DNA from: Pseudomonas sp. PIC25
Lineage (GTDB): Bacteria > Pseudomonadota > Gammaproteobacteria > Pseudomonadales > Pseudomonadaceae
Assembly (NCBI RefSeq): GCF_002286785.1
Contig: NZ_MUJY01000132.1
Location: 1 to 64,000, forward strand
DNA: 64,000 bases
Direction: 5' to 3'
Each line of letters opens with the position of its first letter. The first letter of the stretch is position 1. The notes beneath the pieces were generated by a model. It did not search any database, had not been told where the DNA came from, and saw only the letters and a list, made by a program, of their open reading frames with translations. Both the position numbers and the translations under genes were made by a program. Positions 20,316-28,191 of this stretch are shown piece after piece.

Positions 20316-21137
20316 ATGCCCAAGTCGCTTAGATCCACGTTGGTTCTCCTGAGTCTGTTGCTGTCCTCGAGTGGCGTGCTGGCGATGGGTAAATGCGAGC
20401 ATCTGGTGGCGACGGGCAATCCGGAATACCCACCTTATCTCTGGCGCGATCCGCAGAACCCTCAGCAATTGATCGGTGCCAACGCCGACCTGCTGAAGGA
20501 GATCGGCAAGCAGCTCGGCGTGACCATCGACGTGCTTTACACCGGCCCCTGGTCGCGGGCTCAGAACGAAGCGCGCAGCGGGCGGGTCGATCTGATCGCC
20601 GGAGCCTTTCTCACTCTCCCCCGGTTGGAAGTCATGGATTACGTGCACCCGGCGTTCTTCACCACCTCCAGCGTGGTCTGGGTGCGCAAGGGCGAAGCCT
20701 TCGAATACAACGGCTGGGACGATCTGCGCGGACGTACCGGCGGCACGCTGGTAAACAACAGTTTCGGCCAAGCCTTCGATAGTTTCGCCAAGGCCAACCT
20801 GAGCATCGAGGAAGTGCCCAGCCTGACCCAGGCCTTGCAGAAGCTCCTGCTGGGGCGCACCGACTACGTGGTCTACGAGCGCTATCCGGGCGCTGCCCTG
20901 GCTGCCACCCTGGGCATGCAGGAAGACCTCGAAACCCTCGAACCGCCGATTTCCAGCGAGGGCCTTTACCTGACGCTGTCGCACAACTCGGCCTGCAACG
21001 AGCCGTGGTTGCGCGGACAACTGGCGAAAAAGATGACAGAATTGTCCGCTGCCGGCCTGCCAGACACCCTCTTGCAGCGCAATCTGGAGCGCTGGAAGGA
21101 GCAACAGACGCAACCGGCCAGTGCCCCGAATCAGTAG
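20316..21137 (+). CDS. Periplasmic substrate-binding protein, family 3
   Basis: From ATG 20316 this is a 273-residue protein with a Sec signal peptide (about residues 1-23, ending SGVLA). It is followed by a family-3 solute-binding fold (ATGNPEYPPYLWRD, RVDLIAGAFLTLPRLEVMDYVHP, GRTDYVVYERYPG). No permease or ATPase gene is nearby, so it may be a sensor-like or envelope protein, not a transporter subunit. It heads a run with two DUF4398-type lipoproteins. A longer reading from 20178 runs upstream without a signal and is rejected. Confidence 0.8.
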   Translation: MPKSLRSTLVLLSLLLSSSGVLAMGKCEHLVATGNPEYPPYLWRDPQNPQQLIGANADLLKEIGKQLGVTIDVLYTGPWSRAQNEARSGRVDLIAGAFLTLPRLEVMDYVHPAFFTTSSVVWVRKGEAFEYNGWDDLRGRTGGTLVNNSFGQAFDSFAKANLSIEEVPSLTQALQKLLLGRTDYVVYERYPGAALAATLGMQEDLETLEPPISSEGLYLTLSHNSACNEPWLRGQLAKKMTELSAAGLPDTLLQRNLERWKEQQTQPASAPNQ

Positions 21138-21149
21138 GAATCTCTTTTC

Positions 21150-21503
21150 GTGAGCAATCGACGTCCAATCGCCGCCATCGCCCTGCTGGCCCTGGCGGGC
21201 TGCGCCGCCGACCCGGCGCCGAACGAACAGTTGCGCCTGACCGAACAGGCGGTGGCCCAGGCCAGGGCGGTCGGTGCCACCGAAGAGGTACCCGAGCTGA
21301 AGCTGGCGCAGGAGCGGTTGGCGCAGGCTCAGGAAGCCATGGCCGATGAATCCTACAAGGAAGCGCGCATGCTGGCCGAGCAGGCTGAGCTGGACGCACG
21401 CCTGGCCGAGGCCCTGGTGCTGACGAAGAAGAGTCAGGACCAGCTCGCCGAGCTGAACCAGCGGATCAATCGCCTGCGCAAGCAGTTGGGGGATCTGCAG
21501 TGA
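21150..21503 (+). CDS. DUF4398 lipoprotein
   Basis: This 117-residue lipoprotein has a signal ending LALAGC (Cys18). It is followed by a long amphipathic helix with repeated AQ(E/A)xLAQA patterns, a likely coiled coil of the DUF4398 family. It starts at GTG 21150 with AGGAA upstream, and its stop overlaps the start of the next lipoprotein (GTGA). DUF4398 proteins usually accompany an OmpA-like partner, as here; their function is not established. Confidence 0.8.
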   Translation: MSNRRPIAAIALLALAGCAADPAPNEQLRLTEQAVAQARAVGATEEVPELKLAQERLAQAQEAMADESYKEARMLAEQAELDARLAEALVLTKKSQDQLAELNQRINRLRKQLGDLQ

Positions 21504-22309
21504 AACGGACCGTTTCGTTCATCGTTACCGCCCTGGGCGTGGTCCTGCTTTCCGCCTGCGCGAGCCAGCCGAACAGCGAGCAGGCGCTGGAGGAGGCACG
21601 CATCAAGTTCCAGAAGGTCAAGGAAGATCCCGATGTGCTGCGCAGCGCACCGAAGGACGTGATCCGCGCGGGCGAGTCCCTGGCGCGTGCCGATCGGCTT
21701 TCCAGTTACTGGGGTAGCGGTGGAGACGTCGCCCACTATGCGTATCTCAGCCAGCGCTACAGTGAGATTGCCGTCCAGCACGGCGAGTTGGTCATGAATC
21801 AGGAACGCGCAGCGCGGCTGGAGCTGGAGCGCGAGCGGCTGCAACTGGCGTTGCGCGAGGCCAAGCTGCTCAGCGTGCAGCAACAGGGCAAGTGGCTGGA
21901 AGAGCAGATGGTCAACCTCGCCGCCACCGAGACCGAACGCGGATTGGTGATGACCTTGGGTGATGTGCTGTTCGATACCGGGCGGGCCGAGCTCAAGGCA
22001 TCGGCCAACCGCACCGTGCTCAAGCTGGTCCAGTTCCTCCAGCTCAATCCTCGCCGCGTCGTGCGGATCGAAGGCTATACCGACAGCAGCGGCGACAAAC
22101 AGGAGAACCTGGAGTTGTCCCGCGCCCGTGCCCAGACGGTGGCAGATGTGCTGACGGACCTGGGGATCGACGCCAAGCGCATCCAGGTCGAAGGCTATGG
22201 CGAACAGTATCCGGTGGCCGAGAACGCATCCTCGCGGGGCCGTGCGCAGAATCGCCGGGTCGAGATCGTTTTCTCCGATGAGAAGGGGCAGCTCGGCCCG
22301 AGCCGCTGA
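21500..22309 (+). CDS. OmpA-family lipoprotein with DUF4398 domain
   Basis: The 269-residue protein has a lipobox VLLSAC (Cys20), a DUF4398-like helical part (about residues 25-140) and a C-terminal OmpA-like peptidoglycan-binding domain. That domain shows LGDVLFDTGRAELK, RIEGYTDSSGDKQENLELSRARA and SSRGRAQNRRVEIVF. It would tether the outer membrane to peptidoglycan. The GTG start overlaps the stop of the preceding DUF4398 gene, implying coupling. A terminator follows. Confidence 0.9.
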   Translation: MKRTVSFIVTALGVVLLSACASQPNSEQALEEARIKFQKVKEDPDVLRSAPKDVIRAGESLARADRLSSYWGSGGDVAHYAYLSQRYSEIAVQHGELVMNQERAARLELERERLQLALREAKLLSVQQQGKWLEEQMVNLAATETERGLVMTLGDVLFDTGRAELKASANRTVLKLVQFLQLNPRRVVRIEGYTDSSGDKQENLELSRARAQTVADVLTDLGIDAKRIQVEGYGEQYPVAENASSRGRAQNRRVEIVFSDEKGQLGPSR

Positions 22310-22330
22310 GTGGTTGATTGCTTCGAACGA

Positions 22331-22356
22331 GACCCCGGCGCATGCCGGGGTTTTTC
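22331..22356 (+). terminator. Terminator after the OmpA-family gene
   Basis: ACCCCGGC (22332-22339) and GCCGGGGT (22344-22351) pair around CATG-like loop bases and are followed by TTTTTC. Confidence 0.8.
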
Positions 22357-22505
22357 GTCATGCACGGGGCTACGCAGGGGATGATCGGCGGCCAATACAG
22401 TCCCTAGCCAAGCGGATCTATATCGGCCAGAATGAGTAACTGTTCCGGTGCACTTGAAGAGGGCTCGGATACTGTTTCGGTTCAGTGGAATGAAGGACGG
22501 CCGCC

Positions 22506-23945
22506 ATGACCAATCTGTTGCTCTATCAGCGCATCGCCCAGCAATTGGCCGATGACATCCGCCGCGGTGTATACCGTCCCGGCGAACGCGTGCCCTCGGT
22601 ACGCAAGATGAGTTCTCAGTTGAACGTCAGCCACGCCACCGTCCTGCAGGCCTACGCCAACCTTGAGGACCAGGGCCTGATCCGCGCCCGCCCGCAGTCC
22701 GGTTTCTACGTGCACCAGACCCCCGCGCTCACGGCGCCGACGCCGGATATCGCCAAGGTGGAGCGGCCGAGCCTGGTCACCCGTGCCAGCATCATCAACC
22801 AGGTACTGACCGAGTCCCGCCGCGAGGGGGTGTTCCCCTTGGGTGCCGCCGTTCCGCATGTCGATTACCTGCCGGTGCGGGCCCTCCATCAGCAACTGGC
22901 CAAGGTGACCCGCTTCCATAGTCCGCGTGCCTTCAGCTACATGTTCAGTCCCGGCTTCGAACCGTTGCGTCGGCAAGTGGCGATCCGCATGCGTGATGCC
23001 GGCGTGGTGGTCGATCCGTCGGAAGTGGTCATCACTCATGGCTGTGTCGATGCCATTCAGATGTCGCTACGGGTCCTGACCCGGCCGGGCGACCTGATCG
23101 CCACCGAGTCGCCGACATACTACGGTCTGCTGCAACTGGCCGACCTGCTGGGGCTCAAGGTGATCGAGATTCCCAGCGACCCGACTACCGGGATCAGCCT
23201 GGAGGCCCTGCAACTGGCGGCCAACCAGTGGCCGATCAAGGCATTGGTGCTGACCTCGCGGCTGAGCAATCCTCTCGGCGGTACCGTCCCCGAAGCACGG
23301 CAAAAGCAGCTGCTCCGGCTGGCGGGTGATTTCGGCATCCAGATCATCGAGGACGATATCTACGGCGAGCTGATGTTCGAGCAGGGGCCGACCAAGTCGC
23401 TCAAGGCCCATGACCGCGAAGGCAGGGTGCTTTACTGCTCAAGCTTCTCCAAGACGTTGTCGCCGGGCGTGCGCATCGGCTGGGTCATCGCCGGCAAATA
23501 CCAGGATGAGATCCAGCGCTTGCAGACTTTCACCACCCACTCGGCATGCAGCGTCACTCAGATGGGCGTGGCGGCGTATCTGGAGAATGGCGGCTATGAC
23601 CGCCACCTGCGCTACATCCGGCAGGAGTACCGCAAGAACCTTAGCGCCTTCCAACTGGCGATCCAGCAGTACTTCCCCGAAGGTACCCAAATCACCCGGC
23701 CGAATGGCGGCTTCATTCTCTGGGTCAGCCTGCCGGCACGGGTGAATACCAAGGATTTGCACGTGCGTGCCCTGCATCAGGGCATCAGCATCGCCCCCGG
23801 CCTGATCTTCAGCAACACCGAGCAGTTCAACCACTGCGTGCGCCTGAACTGCGGCGTGCCGTGGAACCGCGAGACGGAACGGGCGCTGATGACCCTTGGG
23901 CTGCTGGCTACGCAGTTGTGCCAGGAGGTGGGCGGCACATACTGA
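22506..23945 (+). CDS. MocR-type GntR/aminotransferase transcriptional regulator
   Basis: This 479-residue protein joins an N-terminal GntR winged helix (residues 1-75: PGERVPSVRKMSSQLNVSHATV) to a class I aminotransferase fold. The latter has the PLP lysine in SSFSKTLSPGVRIGW and aspartate in IIEDDIYGEL. MocR regulators often control PLP, GABA, ectoine or amino-acid genes, usually a neighbour. Here the upstream gene is an OmpA lipoprotein and the downstream one a VWA lipoprotein, so the target is not clear from context. Confidence 0.92.
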   Translation: MTNLLLYQRIAQQLADDIRRGVYRPGERVPSVRKMSSQLNVSHATVLQAYANLEDQGLIRARPQSGFYVHQTPALTAPTPDIAKVERPSLVTRASIINQVLTESRREGVFPLGAAVPHVDYLPVRALHQQLAKVTRFHSPRAFSYMFSPGFEPLRRQVAIRMRDAGVVVDPSEVVITHGCVDAIQMSLRVLTRPGDLIATESPTYYGLLQLADLLGLKVIEIPSDPTTGISLEALQLAANQWPIKALVLTSRLSNPLGGTVPEARQKQLLRLAGDFGIQIIEDDIYGELMFEQGPTKSLKAHDREGRVLYCSSFSKTLSPGVRIGWVIAGKYQDEIQRLQTFTTHSACSVTQMGVAAYLENGGYDRHLRYIRQEYRKNLSAFQLAIQQYFPEGTQITRPNGGFILWVSLPARVNTKDLHVRALHQGISIAPGLIFSNTEQFNHCVRLNCGVPWNRETERALMTLGLLATQLCQEVGGTY

Positions 23946-23960
23946 TATCGCTTTCATCGG

Positions 23961-23986
23961 GACAGGCTCCTTGCGGGCCTGTTTTT
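23961..23986 (+). terminator. Terminator after the MocR gene
   Basis: ACAGGC (23962-23967) pairs with GCCTGT (23977-23982) and a five-T run follows. It separates the regulator from the VWA cluster. Confidence 0.65.
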
Positions 23987-24063
23987 ACGAGAGCGGTTAA
24001 CCCGATCGAGACGAGCGCTTCGTCTACCGGTGCGAATGGATCATCGCACCCAGGAGGCGCCCC

Positions 24064-25767
24064 ATGTCCCGTTATCTGTTTGCCCTTCGCCAACCGCTGT
24101 TGGCAGGTTTCTCCGCCGGCCTGCTGCTGGCCTTGGCTGCCTGCAGCGCTTCGCAATCCGAGACCACCGCCGATGCGGCCGCCCCGGCGGCACCGGAGGC
24201 GAGCCTCGCCGACATGGCGCGGGAAAGCGTGGTTGCACAGAAGAGCGAGCGTGTCGCTGGCTATGTCGCCAGCCCAGCGGTGAAGCCGATGCTCATGCCG
24301 GCACCGCTGGCCGATGCGTTGCCCTCGGGATATCGCGACGAGGCACGTGAGCAATACCAGGCATTGGCCGACAATCCGGTTCACGCAGTGATCGAGTCGC
24401 CGGTCTCCACCTTCAGCATCGACGTGGATACCGGCGCCTACGCCAACGTGCGGCGCTTCCTCAACCAGGGCCAGTTACCGCCGAAGGATGCGGTGCGCCT
24501 AGAGGAGATGGTCAATTACTTCCCCTACGCCTACCCGCTGCCGAAAGGGGACACCCCGTTCGGCGTCGGTATCGAACTGGCGCAGACCCCGTGGAATCCC
24601 GAAAGCCGCCTGCTGCGTGTAGCGATCAAGGCCTCGGATACACAGGTGGAAGCCTTGCCGCCGGCCAACCTGGTGTTTCTCGTCGATGTCTCCGGTTCGA
24701 TGGACCGGCGCGAGGGGCTGCCCCTGGTACAGAGCACCCTGAAACTGCTGGTCGACCAATTACGGTCGCAGGACAAGGTATCGCTGGTGGTATATGCCGG
24801 TGAGTCGCGGGTGGTGCTGGAACCGACTTCCGGTGCGGAGAAGGCCCGCATCCGTGCGGCCATCGAGGCGCTCACAGCCGGCGGCTCCACGGCAGGGGAG
24901 TCCGGTATCCAACTGGCCTATCAGCAGGCCAGCAAAGGCTTCATCGAGAAGGGGATAAACCGCATCCTGCTGGCCACCGACGGCGACTTCAACGTCGGCA
25001 TCAGCGATTTCGAAACCCTCAAGCAACTGGCGGCGGACAAGCGCAAGACTGGGGTTTCGCTGACCACCCTGGGCTTCGGCGTCGATAACTACAACGAACA
25101 ACTGATGGAGCAGTTGGCTGATGCCGGCGACGGTAACTATGCCTACATCGACAATTTGCGCGAGGCGCGCAAGGTGCTGGTGGACCAGCTCGGTTCGACC
25201 CTGTCGGTGGTGGCGAAGGACGTGAAGATTCAGGTGGAATTCAATCCGGCACAGGTCAGTGAATACCGCCTGCTGGGCTACGAGAACCGTGCCCTCAAGC
25301 GGGAGGATTTCAGCAACGACAAGGTGGATGCCGGTGAGATCGGCGCCGGGCATACGGTCACCGCGCTCTACGAGATCGTCCCGGTAGGAGGCAAGGGTTG
25401 GCTGGAACCGCTGCGGTACCAGTCGAAGCCACAGCCCGCATTGGATAAGAACGAGCTGGCGCTGCTGCGGATTCGCTACAAGGCACCGGGGGAGACGAGC
25501 AGCCGGCTGCTGGAGGTGCCAGTGCGGCCGGAGCCGGTCGCGTCGATCGAGCGTGCCAGCGAAGACCTGCGTTTCGCCGCCGCGGTGGCGGCCTTCGCCC
25601 AGCAACTGCGTGGCGGCCGCTACACCGGTGAGTTCGGTCTCGCCGACAGTGCCCGTCTGGCGCGCGGGGCGAAAGGCGAGGACCCGTTCGGTCTGCGCGG
25701 CGAGTTCGTTCAATTGGTCGAGCTGACGCAGAGCCTGGATATTTCCAGTGACGGCACGCCCGACTGA
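24064..25767 (+). CDS. YfbK-like von Willebrand factor A lipoprotein
   Basis: The 567-residue protein has a lipobox ALAAC (Cys27) and a low-complexity linker. A YfbK-type N-domain follows (STFSIDVDTGAYANVRRFLN), then a VWA domain with an intact metal site DVSGSM (208-213), GGST and ATDGDFN. The C-terminal domain resembles DUF3520. It is probably a surface or periplasmic lipoprotein that binds a partner through a divalent metal; the ligand is unknown. AGGAGG lies upstream of ATG 24064. It heads a set with an ECF sigma factor and putative anti-sigma protein, an association I recall for YfbK homologues. Confidence 0.88.
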   Translation: MSRYLFALRQPLLAGFSAGLLLALAACSASQSETTADAAAPAAPEASLADMARESVVAQKSERVAGYVASPAVKPMLMPAPLADALPSGYRDEAREQYQALADNPVHAVIESPVSTFSIDVDTGAYANVRRFLNQGQLPPKDAVRLEEMVNYFPYAYPLPKGDTPFGVGIELAQTPWNPESRLLRVAIKASDTQVEALPPANLVFLVDVSGSMDRREGLPLVQSTLKLLVDQLRSQDKVSLVVYAGESRVVLEPTSGAEKARIRAAIEALTAGGSTAGESGIQLAYQQASKGFIEKGINRILLATDGDFNVGISDFETLKQLAADKRKTGVSLTTLGFGVDNYNEQLMEQLADAGDGNYAYIDNLREARKVLVDQLGSTLSVVAKDVKIQVEFNPAQVSEYRLLGYENRALKREDFSNDKVDAGEIGAGHTVTALYEIVPVGGKGWLEPLRYQSKPQPALDKNELALLRIRYKAPGETSSRLLEVPVRPEPVASIERASEDLRFAAAVAAFAQQLRGGRYTGEFGLADSARLARGAKGEDPFGLRGEFVQLVELTQSLDISSDGTPD

Positions 25768-25845
25768 TGGCATCTTTCCCGCGAACGACCGGCCGCCCGT
25801 GCGCGGTCGGTCGAAGGAGACCGGCAATCACTCAGGACCGAGACC

Positions 25846-26418
25846 GTGATGGATGACGATGCCGCCTTGCTGTGGCGCTATCGCAATGGCGATGCCGGGG
25901 CCTTTGGCGTTCTCTACGAACGGCATCGCCTCGGTCTGTTTCGTTTCCTCTGCGGCCTGTGCGGCGACTCCGCGCTGGCCGAGGAAATTTTCCAGGAAAC
26001 CTGGCTGAGCCTGATCCGCAGCGAGTCGGTGTTGCGTGAACAGGTCAGCTTCAAGACCTGGCTGTACCAGATCGCCCGCAATCGTCTGATCGATCACTGG
26101 CGCAAGCAGGGGCGTCGGCAGGGCTTGCAGGAGGAGTTCGACGAGCAACTGCACGGCGAGCTCTCCAATGAGCCCGGCCCCGAGCAGCAGCTCAGTCTCA
26201 GCCGTGATCAGGAGCGTTTGCGCGCGGCGCTCGACGAGTTGCCGGGAGAGCAGCGGGAGGTGTTCCTGCTGCGTGTCCACGGCGATCTCGAACTGGCGGA
26301 AATCGCCGAGTTAACCCGCACCCCGGCGGAGACGGTGAAAAGTCGCCTGCGCTACGCCTTGCAGAAGCTGCGCCGGTTGCTGACCGATCCGGCGGCGGCC
26401 GAGGAGGTATCCGCATGA
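25846..26418 (+). CDS. ECF-type RNA polymerase sigma factor
   Basis: The 190-residue protein has sigma region 2 (ALLWRYRNGDAGAFGVLYERH, LAEEIFQETWLSLI, FKTWLYQIARNRLIDHWR) and region 4 (LRAALDELPGEQREVFLLRVHGDLELAEIAELTRTPAETVKSRLRYAL split across residues 125-175). It lacks region 3, so it is an ECF member. GTG 25846 or the adjacent ATG 25849 may be the start; AAGGAGA lies about 25 bp upstream. It overlaps the next gene by 4 bp (ATGA), pointing to a sigma/anti-sigma pair. Confidence 0.9.
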   Translation: MMDDDAALLWRYRNGDAGAFGVLYERHRLGLFRFLCGLCGDSALAEEIFQETWLSLIRSESVLREQVSFKTWLYQIARNRLIDHWRKQGRRQGLQEEFDEQLHGELSNEPGPEQQLSLSRDQERLRAALDELPGEQREVFLLRVHGDLELAEIAELTRTPAETVKSRLRYALQKLRRLLTDPAAAEEVSA

Positions 26419-27143
26419 ACCAGACGCCACAACGGCCCGATTCCGATGAGCTGGAATTGCTGCAGCATTACCGCCGGCACACGGCCGAGCAGCCTTCCGC
26501 CGAGCTGGATGCCCGTATTCTGGCAGCGGCCCGCGAGGCCGCTGCGTCCCGCCGCGAGACGCGGCATGGCCTGCTCGATCGCCTGCGTGCCTGGCTGTTC
26601 GCCGGCAACCCCCGGGCGCGCTGGTCGGTGGCCTTCGCCAGCCTGGCGACTATCGGCCTGGGGCTCGGCCTTAGCCTGCATACCCTTGAACGGCCGGGTG
26701 AAATGGATGCCGTGCCGATGCCCAGGGCGCCCGCGCCAGTGAGCAGCTATGCCGCGCCGCCGATGCCGGAAGAACGAGCCTCGAGTCGGCGGCAATTGGT
26801 CGAGGAAGCGCCCGCTGCGCCTTCAGTGTTGGCCGAAAGGCAGGGTGCGCCTGCCAAGATGGCGCCCGATGTGAGCGACATGGCGGAGAGCCCGGAAGCC
26901 GCCGGGATGGCCGATGCCATGCCGCAACGCAAGGTCGAGGCCGCCAGAATCGCCGGTTCCCTCGCCGACGAACAGTCGGAGGAGCAACTGCGGCAGGCGC
27001 TGCAGAAGGTTCTCGGGCTGCGGCGGCAAGGTGAGGAGCAAGTCGCGGAACAACAGTTGCGTCTGCTGCAGGATCGCTACCCACAACGGGATCTGACCGC
27101 CGAACTGGAGCGTCTGGCGCAGGAGGAAGCGCAGAAGCGCTAG
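26415..27143 (+). CDS. Putative single-pass membrane anti-sigma factor
   Basis: I do not recognise a named family. The 242-residue protein has a charged cytoplasmic N-terminus (1-75), one membrane segment (about 76-98: WSVAFASLATIGLGLGLSL), a Pro/Ala/Met-rich periplasmic linker and a helical, Gln/Glu/Leu-rich C-terminus. The zinc-type HxxxCxxC motif of ZAS anti-sigmas is absent. Overlap with the ECF sigma gene and this topology suggest an anti-sigma role. This is inference from context, not homology. Confidence 0.6.
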   Translation: MNQTPQRPDSDELELLQHYRRHTAEQPSAELDARILAAAREAAASRRETRHGLLDRLRAWLFAGNPRARWSVAFASLATIGLGLGLSLHTLERPGEMDAVPMPRAPAPVSSYAAPPMPEERASSRRQLVEEAPAAPSVLAERQGAPAKMAPDVSDMAESPEAAGMADAMPQRKVEAARIAGSLADEQSEEQLRQALQKVLGLRRQGEEQVAEQQLRLLQDRYPQRDLTAELERLAQEEAQKR

Positions 27144-27192
27144 CCCGGATGCGCTGGCCGACGGTCGGCGCACTATCGAAAAGGAGGGGGAG

Positions 27193-27516
27193 ATGGGGAG
27201 CTACTCGTTCTGGAGTGCGCTCGTAGGCTATGCCGGCAGCCTACCGTTGTTGCTGGTCTGGCTCGCCGGTGGGGCGCTGGCCCTGGCTCACTGGCGGCAA
27301 CGGCCACGGGTCAGCCTGCTGTGCTTCCTGAGCATGGCACTGATGCTGGTCTGGTTCGTGGCACAAGCTGCGTTGTATGCGGTGTTACCCCAGATGCTGG
27401 AGAGCGCCACCGACATGGTCTGGGTGTACGCAGCACTGGGTGCGCTAGGCAGCCTGGTATCGGCCTGCGGCTTCGGGCTGCTGCTCTGGGCGCTGTTCGG
27501 TCGCCATGAAGCGTGA
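27193..27516 (+). CDS. Small membrane protein, unknown function
   Basis: The 107-residue protein has about three hydrophobic segments (roughly 8-28, 37-60, 73-101) and no known motif. AAGGAGGGGG directly precedes ATG 27193, a near-perfect ribosome site, so it is very probably expressed. It sits between the putative anti-sigma gene and a proline-rich lipoprotein and may belong to the same unit. Confidence 0.65.
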   Translation: MGSYSFWSALVGYAGSLPLLLVWLAGGALALAHWRQRPRVSLLCFLSMALMLVWFVAQAALYAVLPQMLESATDMVWVYAALGALGSLVSACGFGLLLWALFGRHEA

Positions 27517-27600
27517 GCGATCCGGGGGAGCGGCAGACGTGGCGCCGTCACCGCCTGCTTCATCCCGGTGCGCTTGCCAGAATAAGGCGAGAGAGCCAGC

Positions 27601-28110
27601 ATGAGGTTATCCGTGTTCCCTTTGCGACTGCCAATGAACATCCGTTTTCTCTGCCTGATTCCGTTCCTGTTCGCCCTCGGGGCCTGTGAGCCCGACAAAC
27701 CGCCGGCGAAGCCGGCCAAGCCGGAGCCGGCTGCTATTCCCGCGCCTGCACCTGTGCCGCCGCCGGCGGTCGAGCCGGAAAAACCGGCGGCCCCGGAAAA
27801 AGCCACGGTCAAGTCGCCCGAATTGAAGCCGAAGCCCGCGGTCGCGGTGAAGCCCACCCCACCGGCACCGGCCAAGGACGAGGAGCCGCCCAAGGCGGAC
27901 CTGGATCTAAGCCTTCCGCCGGAGCTGGTGGAGCAGGTCGAGCCGCTCGCGGACAAGCCCCTGGATTCGGTGTTGCCGTCGTTCTTCGTTGACAAGGCGC
28001 CGACGGAAAGCCCGTTCCAGCTCAATGGCCGCCTGATTACCAATGATCGTGAGGATGATTACTGGCAGTCGGTGGAAGGTGCGGAGCTGCAGTTCGAGTT
28101 CAAGCGCTGA
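27601..28110 (+). CDS. Proline/lysine-rich lipoprotein, unknown function
   Basis: The 169-residue protein has a signal and lipobox FALGAC (Cys29). A long Pro-Ala-Lys spacer follows (about 30-100), then a short folded C-terminus (SVLPSFFVDKAPTESPFQLNGRLI...). The spacer could cross the periplasm in TonB-like fashion, but no TonB C-terminal motif is present. ATG 27601 has AAGGCGAG upstream; ATG 27634 is an alternative with a shorter n-region and no ribosome site. Function unknown. Confidence 0.65.
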   Translation: MRLSVFPLRLPMNIRFLCLIPFLFALGACEPDKPPAKPAKPEPAAIPAPAPVPPPAVEPEKPAAPEKATVKSPELKPKPAVAVKPTPPAPAKDEEPPKADLDLSLPPELVEQVEPLADKPLDSVLPSFFVDKAPTESPFQLNGRLITNDREDDYWQSVEGAELQFEFKR

Positions 28111-28142
28111 GAGCACCTACCTATCCGCTAAGAAGCCACCCG

Positions 28143-28170
28143 CCATCGCGAATGAATCCGCTCCCACAAG
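28143..28170. repeat. REP-like fragment downstream of the lipoprotein gene
   Basis: The stretch containing TCGCGAATGAATCCGCTCCCAC resembles one half of Pseudomonas REP-type intergenic repeats. It lies in the 81-bp gap between converging genes. Confidence 0.5.
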
Positions 28171-28191
28171 AATCCGGCCGAGCGAGCCTCC

